DNA from: Streptomyces sp. NBC_01431
GTDB taxonomy: Bacteria; Actinomycetota; Actinomycetes; Streptomycetales; Streptomycetaceae
NCBI RefSeq assembly: GCF_036231355.1
Contig: NZ_CP109496.1
Location: forward strand, 868,001-932,000
Reading direction: 5' to 3'
Length of the DNA stretch: 64,000 nucleotides
Shown: positions 9,435-17,669 of the stretch, piece after piece
Layout: the number at the start of each line of letters is the position of its first letter
Numbering within the stretch: position 1 is the stretch's first letter
Made by a program: the position numbers and the translations under genes
The notes under the pieces: model-generated
Database searches by the model: none
The model's input: the letters and a program-made list of their open reading frames with translations, nothing else
What the model was told of the DNA's origin: nothing

Positions 9435-10079
9435 ATGGCTCTTCCCGGCAGCACCCTCGTCCGGAACTGGCACCACTGGCGGCGCGGCCGCGACCTGTCG
9501 GTCCCGGCCCGTTCCACCGATGTCGAGGACGTCAACCGCCGCTTCCTCCTCTACGGCGTCCTGCCCCTGTGGGTCCTGCCGGGCCTCGCCGACTGGTGGA
9601 TGCACCGGCGCACCCGCATCGAACACACCACGGGCGTCAAGGAATCCGCCGTGCACGCGCTCATGATGACCGAGGCCGGGCTCCCGGTCGCCATGGGCCT
9701 GCTGGCCAGGATCAATCCGCTCGTCCTGTCCGCGATGGGCGGGGCGGCCGTCGCCCACGGCGCGACCGCCCTGTACGACGTGTCGCTGGCGACCGAGAAG
9801 CGCGAGGTGCGCCCCCTGGAACAGCACATCCACAGCTTCCTCGAAGTGCTGCCACTGGCCGGTCTGGCCTTCACCGCGTGCCTGCACGCCGACGAGGTGC
9901 GTGCTGCGCTGCGCGGCGGCCGCGGCCCCGAGGACTGGAAGCTCCTGCCCAAGTCCCGGCCGCTCCCCGTCACATACCTCCTCACGCTCGGCGCGGTCAT
10001 CGGCGCGGGTGTGATCGCCCCGTACGCGGAGGAAATGACCCGCTGCCTGCGGGCCCGCCGTCCGCTGCCCGCTCCGTGA
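9435..10079 (+). CDS. Conserved integral membrane protein with histidine motifs
   Basis: 214 aa with about four hydrophobic segments (near residues 37-52, 74-110, 135-150 and 178-198). Polar motifs flank them: DWWMHRRTRIEH, ESAVHALMMTEAG, HGATALYD and EQHIHSFLE. The repeated His, Asp and Glu residues near membrane segments could bind metal as in membrane di-iron hydroxylases; this is inference. AGGAGG precedes the ATG. The stop overlaps the GTG of the next gene by 4 nt, so the two are probably coupled. Confidence 0.7.
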   Translation: MALPGSTLVRNWHHWRRGRDLSVPARSTDVEDVNRRFLLYGVLPLWVLPGLADWWMHRRTRIEHTTGVKESAVHALMMTEAGLPVAMGLLARINPLVLSAMGGAAVAHGATALYDVSLATEKREVRPLEQHIHSFLEVLPLAGLAFTACLHADEVRAALRGGRGPEDWKLLPKSRPLPVTYLLTLGAVIGAGVIAPYAEEMTRCLRARRPLPAP

Positions 10080-11059
10080 GGCCGGCGAAGCGCGCGGCCT
10101 CACCGCTGCCGCCGCTCGGCCTGCTCGGCATCGGCGCCAGGGGCCCGGAGGACGTCGTGGTCGACGGCGGCGGGCGGGTGCTGACGGGCACCGACGACGG
10201 CCGGATCCTGCGGATCACGCTGCCCGCGCCGGGCGGCGTGATCCGCGTCGAGGAGATCGCCCGCACCGGAGGCCGCCCGCTCGGCCTGGACGTCCTGGCC
10301 GACGGCCGCCTGCTGGTCTGCGACGCCGAGCGCGGGCTGCTGCGCATCGCCCCCGAATCCGCCGGCCCGCCCGAGGTGCTCGCGGCGTCGGTGGCCGGCC
10401 GGCCCCTGCGGTTCTGCAGCAACGCGGCCGCCGCCGCGGACGGCACCGTGTACTTCAGCGTCTCCAGCCGCCGCTACGGCCTCGCCCACTGGCAGGCGGA
10501 CATCGTGGAGCACTCCGGCACGGGTCAGCTGCTGCGGCTGCGGCCGGGCGGCACTCCGGAAGTCCTGCTCGACGGGCTGCACTTCGCCAACGGGGTCGTC
10601 CTGTCCGCCGACGAGTCGTACGTGGCCGTCGCGGAGACCGGCGCGTACCGCCTCACCCGGCTGTGGCTGACCGGTCCGCGCGCCGGACGGCACGACACAC
10701 TGGTCGGGGACCTGCCGGGATTCCCCGACAACCTCTCCCGCAGTGCCGCCGGGACCATCTGGACCGCCCTGGCGGCGCCCCGGCAGCCGCCGCTGGAGTG
10801 GCTGCACCGCACACCCGCCGGGGTGCGGCGGCGGGCCGGAGCCGCGGCCACCCGGCTCCGGCCGCCGCCGCGCAGGGGTGTCCGCGTCCTGGGCATCGAC
10901 CCCGCGGGCCGCGTCCTGCACGACCTCGGACGCGGGCGCGCACGCTTCCGGATGGCGACCAGTGTGTGCGAACACCGAGGCAGGCTCATCCTGGGCAGCC
11001 TGGTGGAACGGGCGATCGCGGTGTGCGACCTGCCCTCCCCCGCCCCGCCGACCCCCTGA
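10076..11059 (+). CDS. SMP-30/gluconolactonase/strictosidine-synthase-like beta-propeller protein
   Basis: 327 aa starting at a GTG that overlaps the preceding stop. Repeating short beta motifs (GPEDVVVDGGGRVLTG, GRPLGLDVLADGRLLVCD, HFANGVVLSADESYVAVAET, DNLSRSAAGTIWTAL) form the six-bladed propeller of the SMP-30/strictosidine synthase superfamily, usually Ca-dependent lactonases or esterases. The central FANGVVLS and FPDN segments are typical metal-site loops. No signal peptide, so cytoplasmic. Coupling to the membrane protein gene suggests shared function; substrate unknown. Confidence 0.75.
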   Translation: MRPAKRAASPLPPLGLLGIGARGPEDVVVDGGGRVLTGTDDGRILRITLPAPGGVIRVEEIARTGGRPLGLDVLADGRLLVCDAERGLLRIAPESAGPPEVLAASVAGRPLRFCSNAAAAADGTVYFSVSSRRYGLAHWQADIVEHSGTGQLLRLRPGGTPEVLLDGLHFANGVVLSADESYVAVAETGAYRLTRLWLTGPRAGRHDTLVGDLPGFPDNLSRSAAGTIWTALAAPRQPPLEWLHRTPAGVRRRAGAAATRLRPPPRRGVRVLGIDPAGRVLHDLGRGRARFRMATSVCEHRGRLILGSLVERAIAVCDLPSPAPPTP

Positions 11060-11111
11060 CCAGCGTCTCCCGACGGGCGCCGCGGGGGAGGCCGGATGCA
11101 AGGTGGAAGGC

Positions 11112-11648
11112 ATGGACAAGACCGCCGTCATCGTCATCGACATGATCAACACGTATGACCACGACGACGCCGACCTGCTGATCCCGGCCGCCGAGGCGGC
11201 GCTGCCCGCCATGGTGGATCTGCTCGACCGGGCACGGCGCCACGATGTTCCCGTCATCTACGCCAACGACAACTTCGGGCAGTGGAGGTCGCACCACGGC
11301 GAGCTCCTGGAACGGGCCCTCGCGGGCCCGCATGCCGATCTCGTACGCCCGCTCAGCCCGGACGAGGACTCGCTGTTCGTGGTGAAGGCGCGGCACTCCA
11401 TCTTCTACGAGACCCCGCTGAGCTATCTCCTGAGGGAGCAGGGGATCACGCATGTGGTGCTGTGCGGGCAGGTCACCGAGCAGTGCGTCCTCTACTCGGC
11501 GCTCGACGCCCACATCCGGCACCTCAAGGTGACCGTCCCCCGCGACGCGGTCGCGCACATCCATGAGGACCTGGCCGATGCCGCCCTGCGGATGATGGGG
11601 CGCAACATGGACGCACGCATCACGGTCGCCAGGGAGCTCCGGTTCTGA
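11112..11648 (+). CDS. Isochorismatase-family cysteine hydrolase
   Basis: 178 aa, normal length for the family. The triad is visible: Asp in VIVIDMINTY (about 10), Lys in VVKARHS (about 96), and nucleophile Cys in GQVTEQCVLYSA (about 125). Members hydrolyse amides or vinyl ethers (nicotinamidase, N-carbamoyl hydrolases, isochorismatase); no substrate can be assigned. The ATG at 11112 follows GGAAGG. It lies 52 nt after the propeller gene and may share its transcript. Confidence 0.85.
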   Translation: MDKTAVIVIDMINTYDHDDADLLIPAAEAALPAMVDLLDRARRHDVPVIYANDNFGQWRSHHGELLERALAGPHADLVRPLSPDEDSLFVVKARHSIFYETPLSYLLREQGITHVVLCGQVTEQCVLYSALDAHIRHLKVTVPRDAVAHIHEDLADAALRMMGRNMDARITVARELRF

Positions 11649-11685
11649 AACCAGCGGCGGGCCCATGGCGTCCGGACGCCGGAAC

Positions 11686-12360
11686 TCAGCCCGCTCGCTC
11701 CATCTGGGCGAAAATGCTGGTGTCCAGGCGTGAGAGCAGCTCCGCGGTGTCGCCGTACACGACCTGGGCGCCCGCCTCTTCGAGATCGGCGCGGGGGATC
11801 CCGCCCGCGAGCAGCCCGACGGCGCGGACGTCAGCGGCGCGGGCCGCCTTCATGTCCCACACCGTGTCGCCCACGAACACCGCATCCGCGGGGTCGGTCT
11901 TGGCCAGTTCCAGCGCCCGGTGCACCGGATCGGGAGCGGGCTTGCCCTCGGCCACGTCATCCGCGCTCGCGACGCCCGCGATGACGTCGTCGGCGTCGAT
12001 GGCGCGGCGCAGCGCCGCCAGCTCCGCTCCTCCCGCCGAGGTGGCGAGCACGATCCGCCACTCCCGGCCGGCCAGCTCCCGCAGCAGGTCGCGGGCCCCG
12101 GGCAGCGCCGGAATCCGCTCGAAGTAGGTGGCGTACAAGGTGGTGTGTGCGGCGCTGAGGGCCTCGTCCTTGTCGCGGTCGCGGTCCTCTCCGAGCAGCC
12201 TGGCGACGAGGTCGTCGGAGCCCAGCCCGATCGAGCGGTGGATGTCGTGCATGGCCACGTCGTGTCCGGCCTGGCGGAACGCCTCCCACCAGGTCGTCAC
12301 ATGCAGGTGGTTGGTGTCGACGAGGGTGCCGTCGACGTCGAACAGAGCCGCACGTGCCAT
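11686..12360 (-). CDS. HAD-superfamily phosphatase, beta-phosphoglucomutase-like
   Basis: 224 aa from ATG 12360 (a GTG at 12369 lies too close to the AAAGG site). All four HAD motifs are visible: FDVDGTLVDT (motif I, nucleophile Asp), VLATSAGG (II), the Lys in AEGKPAPDP (III) and FVGDTVWDMKAA (IV). An alpha-helical cap lies between motifs I and II. Such proteins dephosphorylate small phosphorylated metabolites in the cytoplasm. A 44-aa membrane protein gene is 57 nt upstream on the same strand. Confidence 0.85.
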   Translation of the reverse strand: MARAALFDVDGTLVDTNHLHVTTWWEAFRQAGHDVAMHDIHRSIGLGSDDLVARLLGEDRDRDKDEALSAAHTTLYATYFERIPALPGARDLLRELAGREWRIVLATSAGGAELAALRRAIDADDVIAGVASADDVAEGKPAPDPVHRALELAKTDPADAVFVGDTVWDMKAARAADVRAVGLLAGGIPRADLEEAGAQVVYGDTAELLSRLDTSIFAQMERAG

Positions 12361-12417
12361 ACGCCCCACGCCTTTCGATCCGTTGTACCGCGATGTCGCC
12401 CACTGCCGATCATGCCG

Positions 12418-12552
12418 TCATTTGCGGCCCGGAACATCTCGGCGGGCCCGGTGCACCGGCGGCTGCCCGCCCAGCATGAACTCCTCGTACCGGGCCAGCA
12501 CGAGCACCACGCCCAGCATGACGTGAGGAAGCAGAACGGCTATGACGACCAC
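12418..12552 (-). CDS. 44-aa single-span membrane protein
   Basis: GTG at 12552 is preceded by GAGGAG with 5-nt spacing. The product is a short hydrophobic N-terminus (VVIAVLLPHVMLGVVLVLA) followed by a charged tail with RYEE and an Arg-rich end, so one transmembrane helix with a cytoplasmic tail. Longer in-frame extensions lack a ribosome-binding site. Placed just upstream of the HAD gene. Function unknown. Confidence 0.6.
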   Translation of the reverse strand: MVVIAVLLPHVMLGVVLVLARYEEFMLGGQPPVHRARRDVPGRK

Positions 12553-12690
12553 GACGACTCCTCGCCCGGAAGTCCTCGCCCGGAAGACGGGACCGCTGGT
12601 CGGGTTGCCCCCGCGTCGGAGACGAAACCTGTCCGCGCCCGCCAGCCGGGCCTGACTCGGCCATGTCGCTCGCCGACCGCCCTCCATCGC

Positions 12691-12720
12691 GTGTGCGCCC
12701 GGGTACGGGGGTACCCGGGC
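12691..12720 (+). promoter_or_regulatory. SigB-type promoter candidate within a 24-bp palindrome
   Basis: GTGT (12691-12694), 14 nt, GGGTAC (12709-12714) fit the SigB-like pattern about 60 nt upstream of the ATG at 12773. GCCCGGGTAC (12697-12706) and GTACCCGGGC (12711-12720) form a perfect 10-bp inverted repeat around GGGG, overlapping the putative -10, so it could be an operator. Confidence 0.4.
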
Positions 12721-12772
12721 GGTTCGAGGGGGCCGGAGGTTTCAGCTGGAGCAGTTCGGCAAAGGGTGAAAT

Positions 12773-13738
12773 ATGGTTCAAATCGGCTACACGATGATGA
12801 CCGAGCAGGCCGGCCCCCGCGCCCTCGTCGGCGATCTGGTCGCCGCGGAGCAGGCGGGCTTCGACTTCTCCGTGATCTCCGACCACTACTTCCCGTGGCT
12901 GGCCTCCCAGGGACACGCGCCCTACGCGTGGAGCGTGCTCGGCGCGGCGGCCCAGGCGACCACCCGGATCCCGCTGATGACCTATGTGACGTGCCCGACG
13001 AGCCGCTACCACCCCGCCGTCGTGGCGCAGAAGGCCGCGACGATGCAGCTGCTGTCCGAGGGCCGTTTCCGGCTGGGTCTCGGCTCGGGTGAGAGCCTCA
13101 ACGAGCATGTGGTGGGCGGCGGTTGGCCCTCACCGCAGGTCCGCCTGGACATGCTCGAAGAGGCCATCGAGATCATCCGCGCCCTGTTCGCGGGCGGTAC
13201 GGTCAACCATGAGGGCGCCCATTTCGACGTGGCCAACGCCCGCCTGTGGGACCTGCCGGACGAACTTCCTCCGATCGGAGTCGCCGTCTCCGGCGGCCGG
13301 TCGTGCGAACTGGCCGGCCGCATGGGCGACTTGGTCATCGCGACCGAGCCCAAGGCGGACCTGCTCGCGGCCTTCGACCGGCACGGCGGCCAAGGCAAGC
13401 CCCGCATCGGTCAGTTGCCCGTGTGCTACGACCCCGACCGGGACGCCGCCAGGGCCCGCGCCCACGACCAGTTCCGCTGGGCGCTCGGCGGCTGGCCGGT
13501 GAACGCGGAACTTCCCGGACCTTCCGGTTTCGAGGCCGCCACCCAGTACGTCACCCCGCAGGACGTCGCGGAGACCATCCCCTGCGGCGACGACGTCGAC
13601 ACCTTCGTCGAGGCCGTACGGCCCTACGCCGAGGCCGGGTTCACCGAGATCGCCCTGGTCCAGGTCGGCGGCGACCAGCAGCGCCCGTTCATCGACTGGG
13701 CCGAGAAGAAGCTGCTCCCGGCACTGCGCGAACTCTGA
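12773..13738 (+). CDS. F420-dependent LLM-class oxidoreductase, second copy
   Basis: 321 aa, paralogous along its whole length to the protein at 8045: shared ISDHY, WSVLGA, TCPTSRYHPAVVAQ, GRFRLGLGSGESLNEH and C-terminal GGDQQ segments. Same F420-dependent group; substrate unknown. ATG preceded by AAAGG. It heads a plus-strand set with the VOC gene (48-nt gap) and the small protein gene, ending at the hairpin at 14629. Confidence 0.85.
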   Translation: MVQIGYTMMTEQAGPRALVGDLVAAEQAGFDFSVISDHYFPWLASQGHAPYAWSVLGAAAQATTRIPLMTYVTCPTSRYHPAVVAQKAATMQLLSEGRFRLGLGSGESLNEHVVGGGWPSPQVRLDMLEEAIEIIRALFAGGTVNHEGAHFDVANARLWDLPDELPPIGVAVSGGRSCELAGRMGDLVIATEPKADLLAAFDRHGGQGKPRIGQLPVCYDPDRDAARARAHDQFRWALGGWPVNAELPGPSGFEAATQYVTPQDVAETIPCGDDVDTFVEAVRPYAEAGFTEIALVQVGGDQQRPFIDWAEKKLLPALREL

Positions 13739-13786
13739 CCGCCGCCCGATCACCACCACCGCGAAACCCCGAGGAGAAAGGCCGAC

Positions 13787-14158
13787 ATGCCCGTCGCAAC
13801 GTACTGCCTGGTGGCCCTGGACTGCCCCGACCCCAAGGCGCTCGCCGCGTTCTACGCCGGGATCCTGGGCGGACACGTGACGAACGACGGCGAGGACTGG
13901 TACGACCTGTACGCCCCCGGCGGCCACCGTATCGCCTTCCAGCGGGCTCCCGGCCTCACCCCTCCCGACTGGCCGCGCGCCGACCACAACTCCCAGCAGC
14001 TCCACCTGGACTTCGACGTACCGGACATGGAGACGGCACACCAGCTGGTGCTCGACCTCGGCGGGACCCCGCTCGACGTGGACGACGGCAACGGCGAACG
14101 AGGTTTCCGGGTGTACGCGGACCCGGCGGGCCACCCGTTCTGCCTCTGCCGCGAGTGA
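13787..14158 (+). CDS. VOC/glyoxalase-fold protein
   Basis: 123 aa, the size of one paired beta-alpha-beta-beta-beta VOC domain. N-terminal DCPDPKALAAFYAGIL and C-terminal GFRVYADPAGHPFCLC match glyoxalase/bleomycin-resistance domains; the GHPF-C segment and HLDFDV provide possible metal or substrate contacts. Typical roles are isomerases, dioxygenases or ligand binders. GGAGAAAGG precedes the ATG. Likely co-transcribed with the LLM gene. Confidence 0.8.
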   Translation: MPVATYCLVALDCPDPKALAAFYAGILGGHVTNDGEDWYDLYAPGGHRIAFQRAPGLTPPDWPRADHNSQQLHLDFDVPDMETAHQLVLDLGGTPLDVDDGNGERGFRVYADPAGHPFCLCRE

Positions 14159-14206
14159 CTCCGCGACGCCCATCACTCCACCCGAACCACAAGTACGGAG
14201 AACAGT

Positions 14207-14599
14207 GTGAACGACTCACCATCACCGGCCTCCCCGGACGCGGCGGCCGACTCCCCGGATCTGGTGCACGTCATGCTCGGCGAGTGTGACGCGGCCGACG
14301 CCAACGCCGTCTTCCAGGTTCTCGGCAGCCACTTCACCTCGGACCGCGCCGACGACGTACCCCGGCGCGGCCCGGGGCCGAGGCCGGACGCCTGGGCCGG
14401 CAGCTACGTCGTCGACCATGCTCCCGACCAGGTCGCCGGGGTGCTCCTGGCCGGGCCCGTCACCGCCGACCTGCAAGGCGGCCCGGTCGCGGTGGACCGG
14501 CTGCGACGGACGCTGGCAGCGGCCTTCGGCGTCGAGACGGCGAGCGCCGCGGCGGGCGACCAGGAGGTCGACGTCCAGCTCCGGCTGACGAACGCCTAG
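14207..14599 (+). CDS. Hypothetical protein, 130 aa
   Basis: GTG start at 14207 with GGAG 7 nt upstream; third positions are strongly GC, supporting real coding. The first ~15 residues are a flexible Ser/Pro/Ala region, followed by HVMLGECDAADANAVFQVL and two predicted beta-alpha units. No membrane segment or recognisable family. Lies 48 nt after the VOC gene and before a strong bidirectional terminator, so probably the last gene of that operon. Confidence 0.6.
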   Translation: MNDSPSPASPDAAADSPDLVHVMLGECDAADANAVFQVLGSHFTSDRADDVPRRGPGPRPDAWAGSYVVDHAPDQVAGVLLAGPVTADLQGGPVAVDRLRRTLAAAFGVETASAAAGDQEVDVQLRLTNA

Positions 14600-14628
14600 G
14601 AGCACGGCGGGAGCGCCTGCGCTCGGTA

Positions 14629-14659
14629 CCGCGGCGGGCGCCCGCAGCGCCCGCCGCGG
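14629..14659. terminator. Strong bidirectional hairpin terminator
   Basis: CCGCGGCGGGCGC (14629-14641) pairs perfectly with 14647-14659 around a 5-nt loop, a 13-bp GC stem. It sits between the stop of the plus-strand gene at 14599 and the stop of the minus-strand SsgA-like gene at 14724, so it can serve both. No U tract, as usual for streptomycetes. Confidence 0.8.
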
Positions 14660-14723
14660 GCAGTTCACTCGCCGGGGCCGTCGCGGTCCGCGGTCGGCCC
14701 CCGGACTGCGCGGACACTTCGGT

Positions 14724-15155
14724 TCAGTCTCTCGTGAACAGCTCGGCGAGGAACCCGTCCACGTCGGCCTCCTCCTCCCCCGCCGGTACGGCCTCGTACG
14801 TCCGCTCCAGGAACTGCTGGAGGGCGCGGGCCGACACGGAGAACACCGCGCGGCCCCACTGGCCGTCGAGGCCCGCGCCCATCAGCTCGATGCGCACCTC
14901 GCGGCGTGGGCCGAGAAGTTGAGGAGCGGCACGCACATCCCCCTCACCCACCGGATGCTCGATGCCCTGCGCCAGCAGGTCCCGCGCCAGCCGCCAGGTG
15001 ACGGACATCCCCGCATGCAGTTCGAAGTCGACGGTGATCGCGAACGCGTCGGTCGCGTCATAGGTGAGCCGGGCCGTGACCGGCACCTGCTGGGCCGCAC
15101 CGGAGTCCAGCTCCAGCTCCATCTCCATGAACAGCGTGTCGCATACGAAACTCAC
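14724..15155 (-). CDS. SsgA-like sporulation/cell-division protein (SALP)
   Basis: 143 aa, the normal SALP length. The family pattern is clear: beta-rich N-terminus ending VPVTARLTYDATDAFAITVDF, then SVTWRLARDLLAQGIEHPVGEGDV, a close match to the SsgA/SsgB core (VTW-RELL-GI-PTGDGDV). SALPs control septum placement, peptidoglycan remodelling or spore maturation in sporulating actinobacteria. The GTG at 15155 has GGAGG at 6-nt spacing. A 17-bp inverted repeat (15207-15223) lies in its upstream region. Confidence 0.88.
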   Translation of the reverse strand: MSFVCDTLFMEMELELDSGAAQQVPVTARLTYDATDAFAITVDFELHAGMSVTWRLARDLLAQGIEHPVGEGDVRAAPQLLGPRREVRIELMGAGLDGQWGRAVFSVSARALQQFLERTYEAVPAGEEEADVDGFLAELFTRD

Positions 15156-15206
15156 AGAAGGCCTCCGCGGCTGGGGATCGGGCCCTCCCCTTGTGCCCAG
15201 CGGCAC

Positions 15207-15223
15207 CTTCGTCATGCACGAAG
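15207..15223. promoter_or_regulatory. Inverted repeat upstream of SALP gene
   Basis: CTTCGT-CATGC-ACGAAG, two 6-bp arms around 5 nt, located 52-68 nt upstream of the GTG at 15155 in an otherwise gene-free 282-bp gap. A possible operator for the SALP gene; the binding protein is unknown. Confidence 0.35.
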
Positions 15224-15437
15224 TGACGCTGTGTGTTTGTGCGGGACGCGTTGGGTGAAGGGGCGGGGTGAATCGCGGCGCCGGCCGTGCGCAGGGGGCG
15301 CCCCGCCGCTTCGGGCGCGGGTTTCGCACGGCCTCGCGCGGCCTCGCCGGGCCGGGTGCCCCACCGGTCGCCATGACCGAAGTCGCGGAACTACCCTGGG
15401 ATCCAAGGCTGGAACTCTTCCGAGATCGGAGGACATC

Positions 15438-15593
15438 ATGGTTGTCCTCGGAGTCATTCTCCTCATCATCGGCTACGCGGCGGGCATCGCCATCCTGTGG
15501 ACCATCGGCATCATTCTCGTCGTCCTCGGCGCCATCCTGTGGCTCCTTGGATCCCTCGGACACGCGGTCGGCGGACGGCGGCACTACTGGTAG
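15438..15593 (+). CDS. 51-aa hydrophobic protein, DUF6131-like
   Basis: Two short hydrophobic helices (VVLGVILLIIGYAAGIAIL and GIILVVLGAILWLLGSLG) and a C-terminal VGGRRHYW. I recognise the pattern from small hydrophobic streptomycete proteins annotated as DUF6131; the name is from memory. GGAGG precedes the ATG. TACCCT at about 15392 could be a -10. Probably a membrane peptide of unknown role, possibly stress-linked. Confidence 0.7.
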   Translation: MVVLGVILLIIGYAAGIAILWTIGIILVVLGAILWLLGSLGHAVGGRRHYW

Positions 15594-15709
15594 CCGCCGC
15601 CGAGGTCCGTCCCCGAGCCGCCCGGCCGGATCGGACCGCACCGGCCAGTGCCCCGCGACGCGTCGGAAATCGGTTTGCGGAAGAGGTATCCGATTGACAG
15701 CCTGAGATC

Positions 15710-16933
15710 ATGAGCGCTCAACACGACCCCGTTTCCGGCCCGTCCAGCACGGGCCGGGCAGCGGACTGGACCACCACGCCCATTACCGCGGACCTCCTGC
15801 GCGGCGCGCTCGACCTGGAGCGCACCGAGCACGGGCTGCTGCCGCACCGGCTGCCCGCGTGGGCCCGCGCGCAGTGCGCCGACGGGCAGTTGGCCATGGC
15901 GGAGGCCCAACCCTCCGGTGTACGGCTGGTGTTCCGCACCCGCGCGACCACCGTCGAGCTCGACACCCTGCCCACCAAGATGGACTACCGGGGCGCCCCG
16001 CCGCGCCCCGACGGGGTGTACGACGTGCTCGTGGACGGCCTGCTGTCCGGGCAGACCAGCGTCGCGGGCGGCAACGTGCTGACCATCGACATGACCACCG
16101 GCTCAGCCGAGACCCGGCCCGGCCCGGTCGGCACCGCCCGGTTCACCGGTCTGCCCGAGCGCGACAAGGACGTCGAGATCTGGCTGCCCCACAACGAGAT
16201 CACCCAGCTGGTGGCGCTCCGTACCAACGCCCCGGTCGAGCCGGTGCCGGACCGGGGCCGCAAGGTGTGGCTGCACCACGGCAGTTCGATCAGCCACGGC
16301 TCCGACGCCGCGAGCCCCACCACGACGTGGCCCGCGCTCGCCGCCTCCCTCGGGGAAGTGGAGCTGGTGAACCTGGGCCTGGGCGGCAGCGCTCTGCTTG
16401 ACCCGTTCACCGCCCGTACCATGCGCGACGCTCCCGCGGACCTGATCAGCGTCAAGATCGGCATCAACCTGGTCAACGCCGATCTGATGCGGCTGCGCGC
16501 CTTCACTCCGGCGGTGCACGGCTTCCTCGACACCATCCGCGAGGGGCATCCCACCACCCCGCTCCTGGTCGTCTCGCCGGTTCTGTGCCCCATCCACGAG
16601 GACACCCCCGGCCCCAGCGCCCCGGACTTCAGCGAACTGGGCGCGGGCAGGCTCCGGTTCCGCGCCGCGGGCGACCCGGCGGAAAAGGCCGCCGGGAAGC
16701 TGACGCTCCAAGTCATCCGGGACGAACTGGCCCGGATCGTGAAGCAGCGCGCCGCGCAGGACGCGAACCTGCACTACCTCGACGGCCGGGCCCTGTACGG
16801 CGAGGCGGACTTCAGCGAGCTGCCGCTGCCCGACCAGCTGCACCCGGACGCCGCGAGCCACCGCCGCATGGGCGAACGCTTCGCCGCCCAGGTCTTCGCC
16901 GTCGGCGGACCGTTCGGCGCCGAGCGGTCCTGA
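15710..16933 (+). CDS. SGNH/GDSL hydrolase with N-terminal beta domain
   Basis: 407 aa. The C-terminal half is a GDSL/SGNH domain: block I HHGSSISHGSDA (about 186-197), the NLGLGG turn with catalytic Gly, GINLVNAD, and DQLHPDAASH near the end with the Asp-His pair. The N-terminal ~170 residues are beta-rich and resemble the jelly-roll domain of carbohydrate-esterase-type enzymes. No signal peptide, so cytoplasmic ester or acetyl hydrolysis is likely. The ribosome-binding site is weak. Convergent with the nitrobindin-like gene only 33 nt away. Confidence 0.8.
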   Translation: MSAQHDPVSGPSSTGRAADWTTTPITADLLRGALDLERTEHGLLPHRLPAWARAQCADGQLAMAEAQPSGVRLVFRTRATTVELDTLPTKMDYRGAPPRPDGVYDVLVDGLLSGQTSVAGGNVLTIDMTTGSAETRPGPVGTARFTGLPERDKDVEIWLPHNEITQLVALRTNAPVEPVPDRGRKVWLHHGSSISHGSDAASPTTTWPALAASLGEVELVNLGLGGSALLDPFTARTMRDAPADLISVKIGINLVNADLMRLRAFTPAVHGFLDTIREGHPTTPLLVVSPVLCPIHEDTPGPSAPDFSELGAGRLRFRAAGDPAEKAAGKLTLQVIRDELARIVKQRAAQDANLHYLDGRALYGEADFSELPLPDQLHPDAASHRRMGERFAAQVFAVGGPFGAERS

Positions 16934-16966
16934 AGAGCCGCCCGCACGACCCTCACCCCGGTGCGT

Positions 16967-17509
16967 CTAGCCCTTACGGCGCAGGCTCGCCGAGAGGTGG
17001 TGCTGCAACGGCCGGCCCACGGCCGCGAGGTCGTGGACGAAGGTGAGCGTGCCGTCGTCGGTCAGGACGTACCGGCGCCGGGTGCCGTTGACTTCCTTGG
17101 CGGTGGGTGTGAGGGCCACCTCGTGGGTGGCGAGGTCGACCGTGTTGTCGCTCGCCCGGCCCACCGCGATCTCCGCGATGCCGGTGGGCTGGGTGATCAG
17201 CGCCTCCACCCGGCCGTCCGGCTGGAGCCGCCACCAGCCGCTCTCCCGGGCCGACGGACGCAGCGGCGCCCCGTCCGCGTCGATCAGCCAGGCCCTGGCC
17301 TCGTACCGGAGGAAGGGACGGCCGTCATGGCTGAAGGTGACCTCCTGCGCGTACCCGAAGTCCTCCGCCAGCGTCGGGTATCCGCCCCGTCCCCGACCGT
17401 GCCAGGTGCCCAACAGGCCGGTCACGGGCGCGAGCAGCGCGTGCGGGGCGGGCGCCTCGTCCACTCGGTGGCCGTCGGGGTACGGATGATCCGGTACGGG
17501 GTCGAACAC
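16967..17509 (-). CDS. FABP-like/nitrobindin-type heme protein
   Basis: 180 aa forming one lipocalin-like barrel. The nitrobindin motif GxWxGxG is present as GTWHGRGRG (about 35-43), followed by GQEV-type strand [18 protein letters not shown] and ESGWWRL. Bacterial nitrobindins bind heme and are proposed peroxynitrite isomerases; a histidine near the C-terminus (LQHHLSAS) could be the axial ligand. GTG at 17509 has AGGAG 8 nt upstream. Adds to the redox theme of this end of the window. Confidence 0.8.
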   Translation of the reverse strand: MFDPVPDHPYPDGHRVDEAPAPHALLAPVTGLLGTWHGRGRGGYPTLAEDFGYAQEVTFSHDGRPFLRYEARAWLIDADGAPLRPSARESGWWRLQPDGRVEALITQPTGIAEIAVGRASDNTVDLATHEVALTPTAKEVNGTRRRYVLTDDGTLTFVHDLAAVGRPLQHHLSASLRRKG

Positions 17510-17610
17510 GATGTGCGCTCCTGAGCTGGGGGCCGGTGTCGCGTGGCAGCCTAGGGGGTCGCTCCGGGCGCCGACCGCGCAATGCCCCCGCTCGGGTGCC
17601 GTCCGGCAGA

Positions 17611-17654
17611 CGGCAGGGGGAGGGCGACCGTTCCCGGTCACCCTCCCCCTGCCG
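17611..17654 (-). terminator. Terminator of the GAPDH gene
   Basis: CGGCAGGGGGAGGG (17611-17624) pairs perfectly with 17641-17654; the inner GACCG/CGGTC extends it, with one C-A mismatch, to a 20-bp stem with a 4-nt TTCC loop. It starts 16 nt after the GAPDH stop codon in the minus direction. Confidence 0.85.
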
Positions 17655-17669
17655 GACGAGTCCGCGCGA

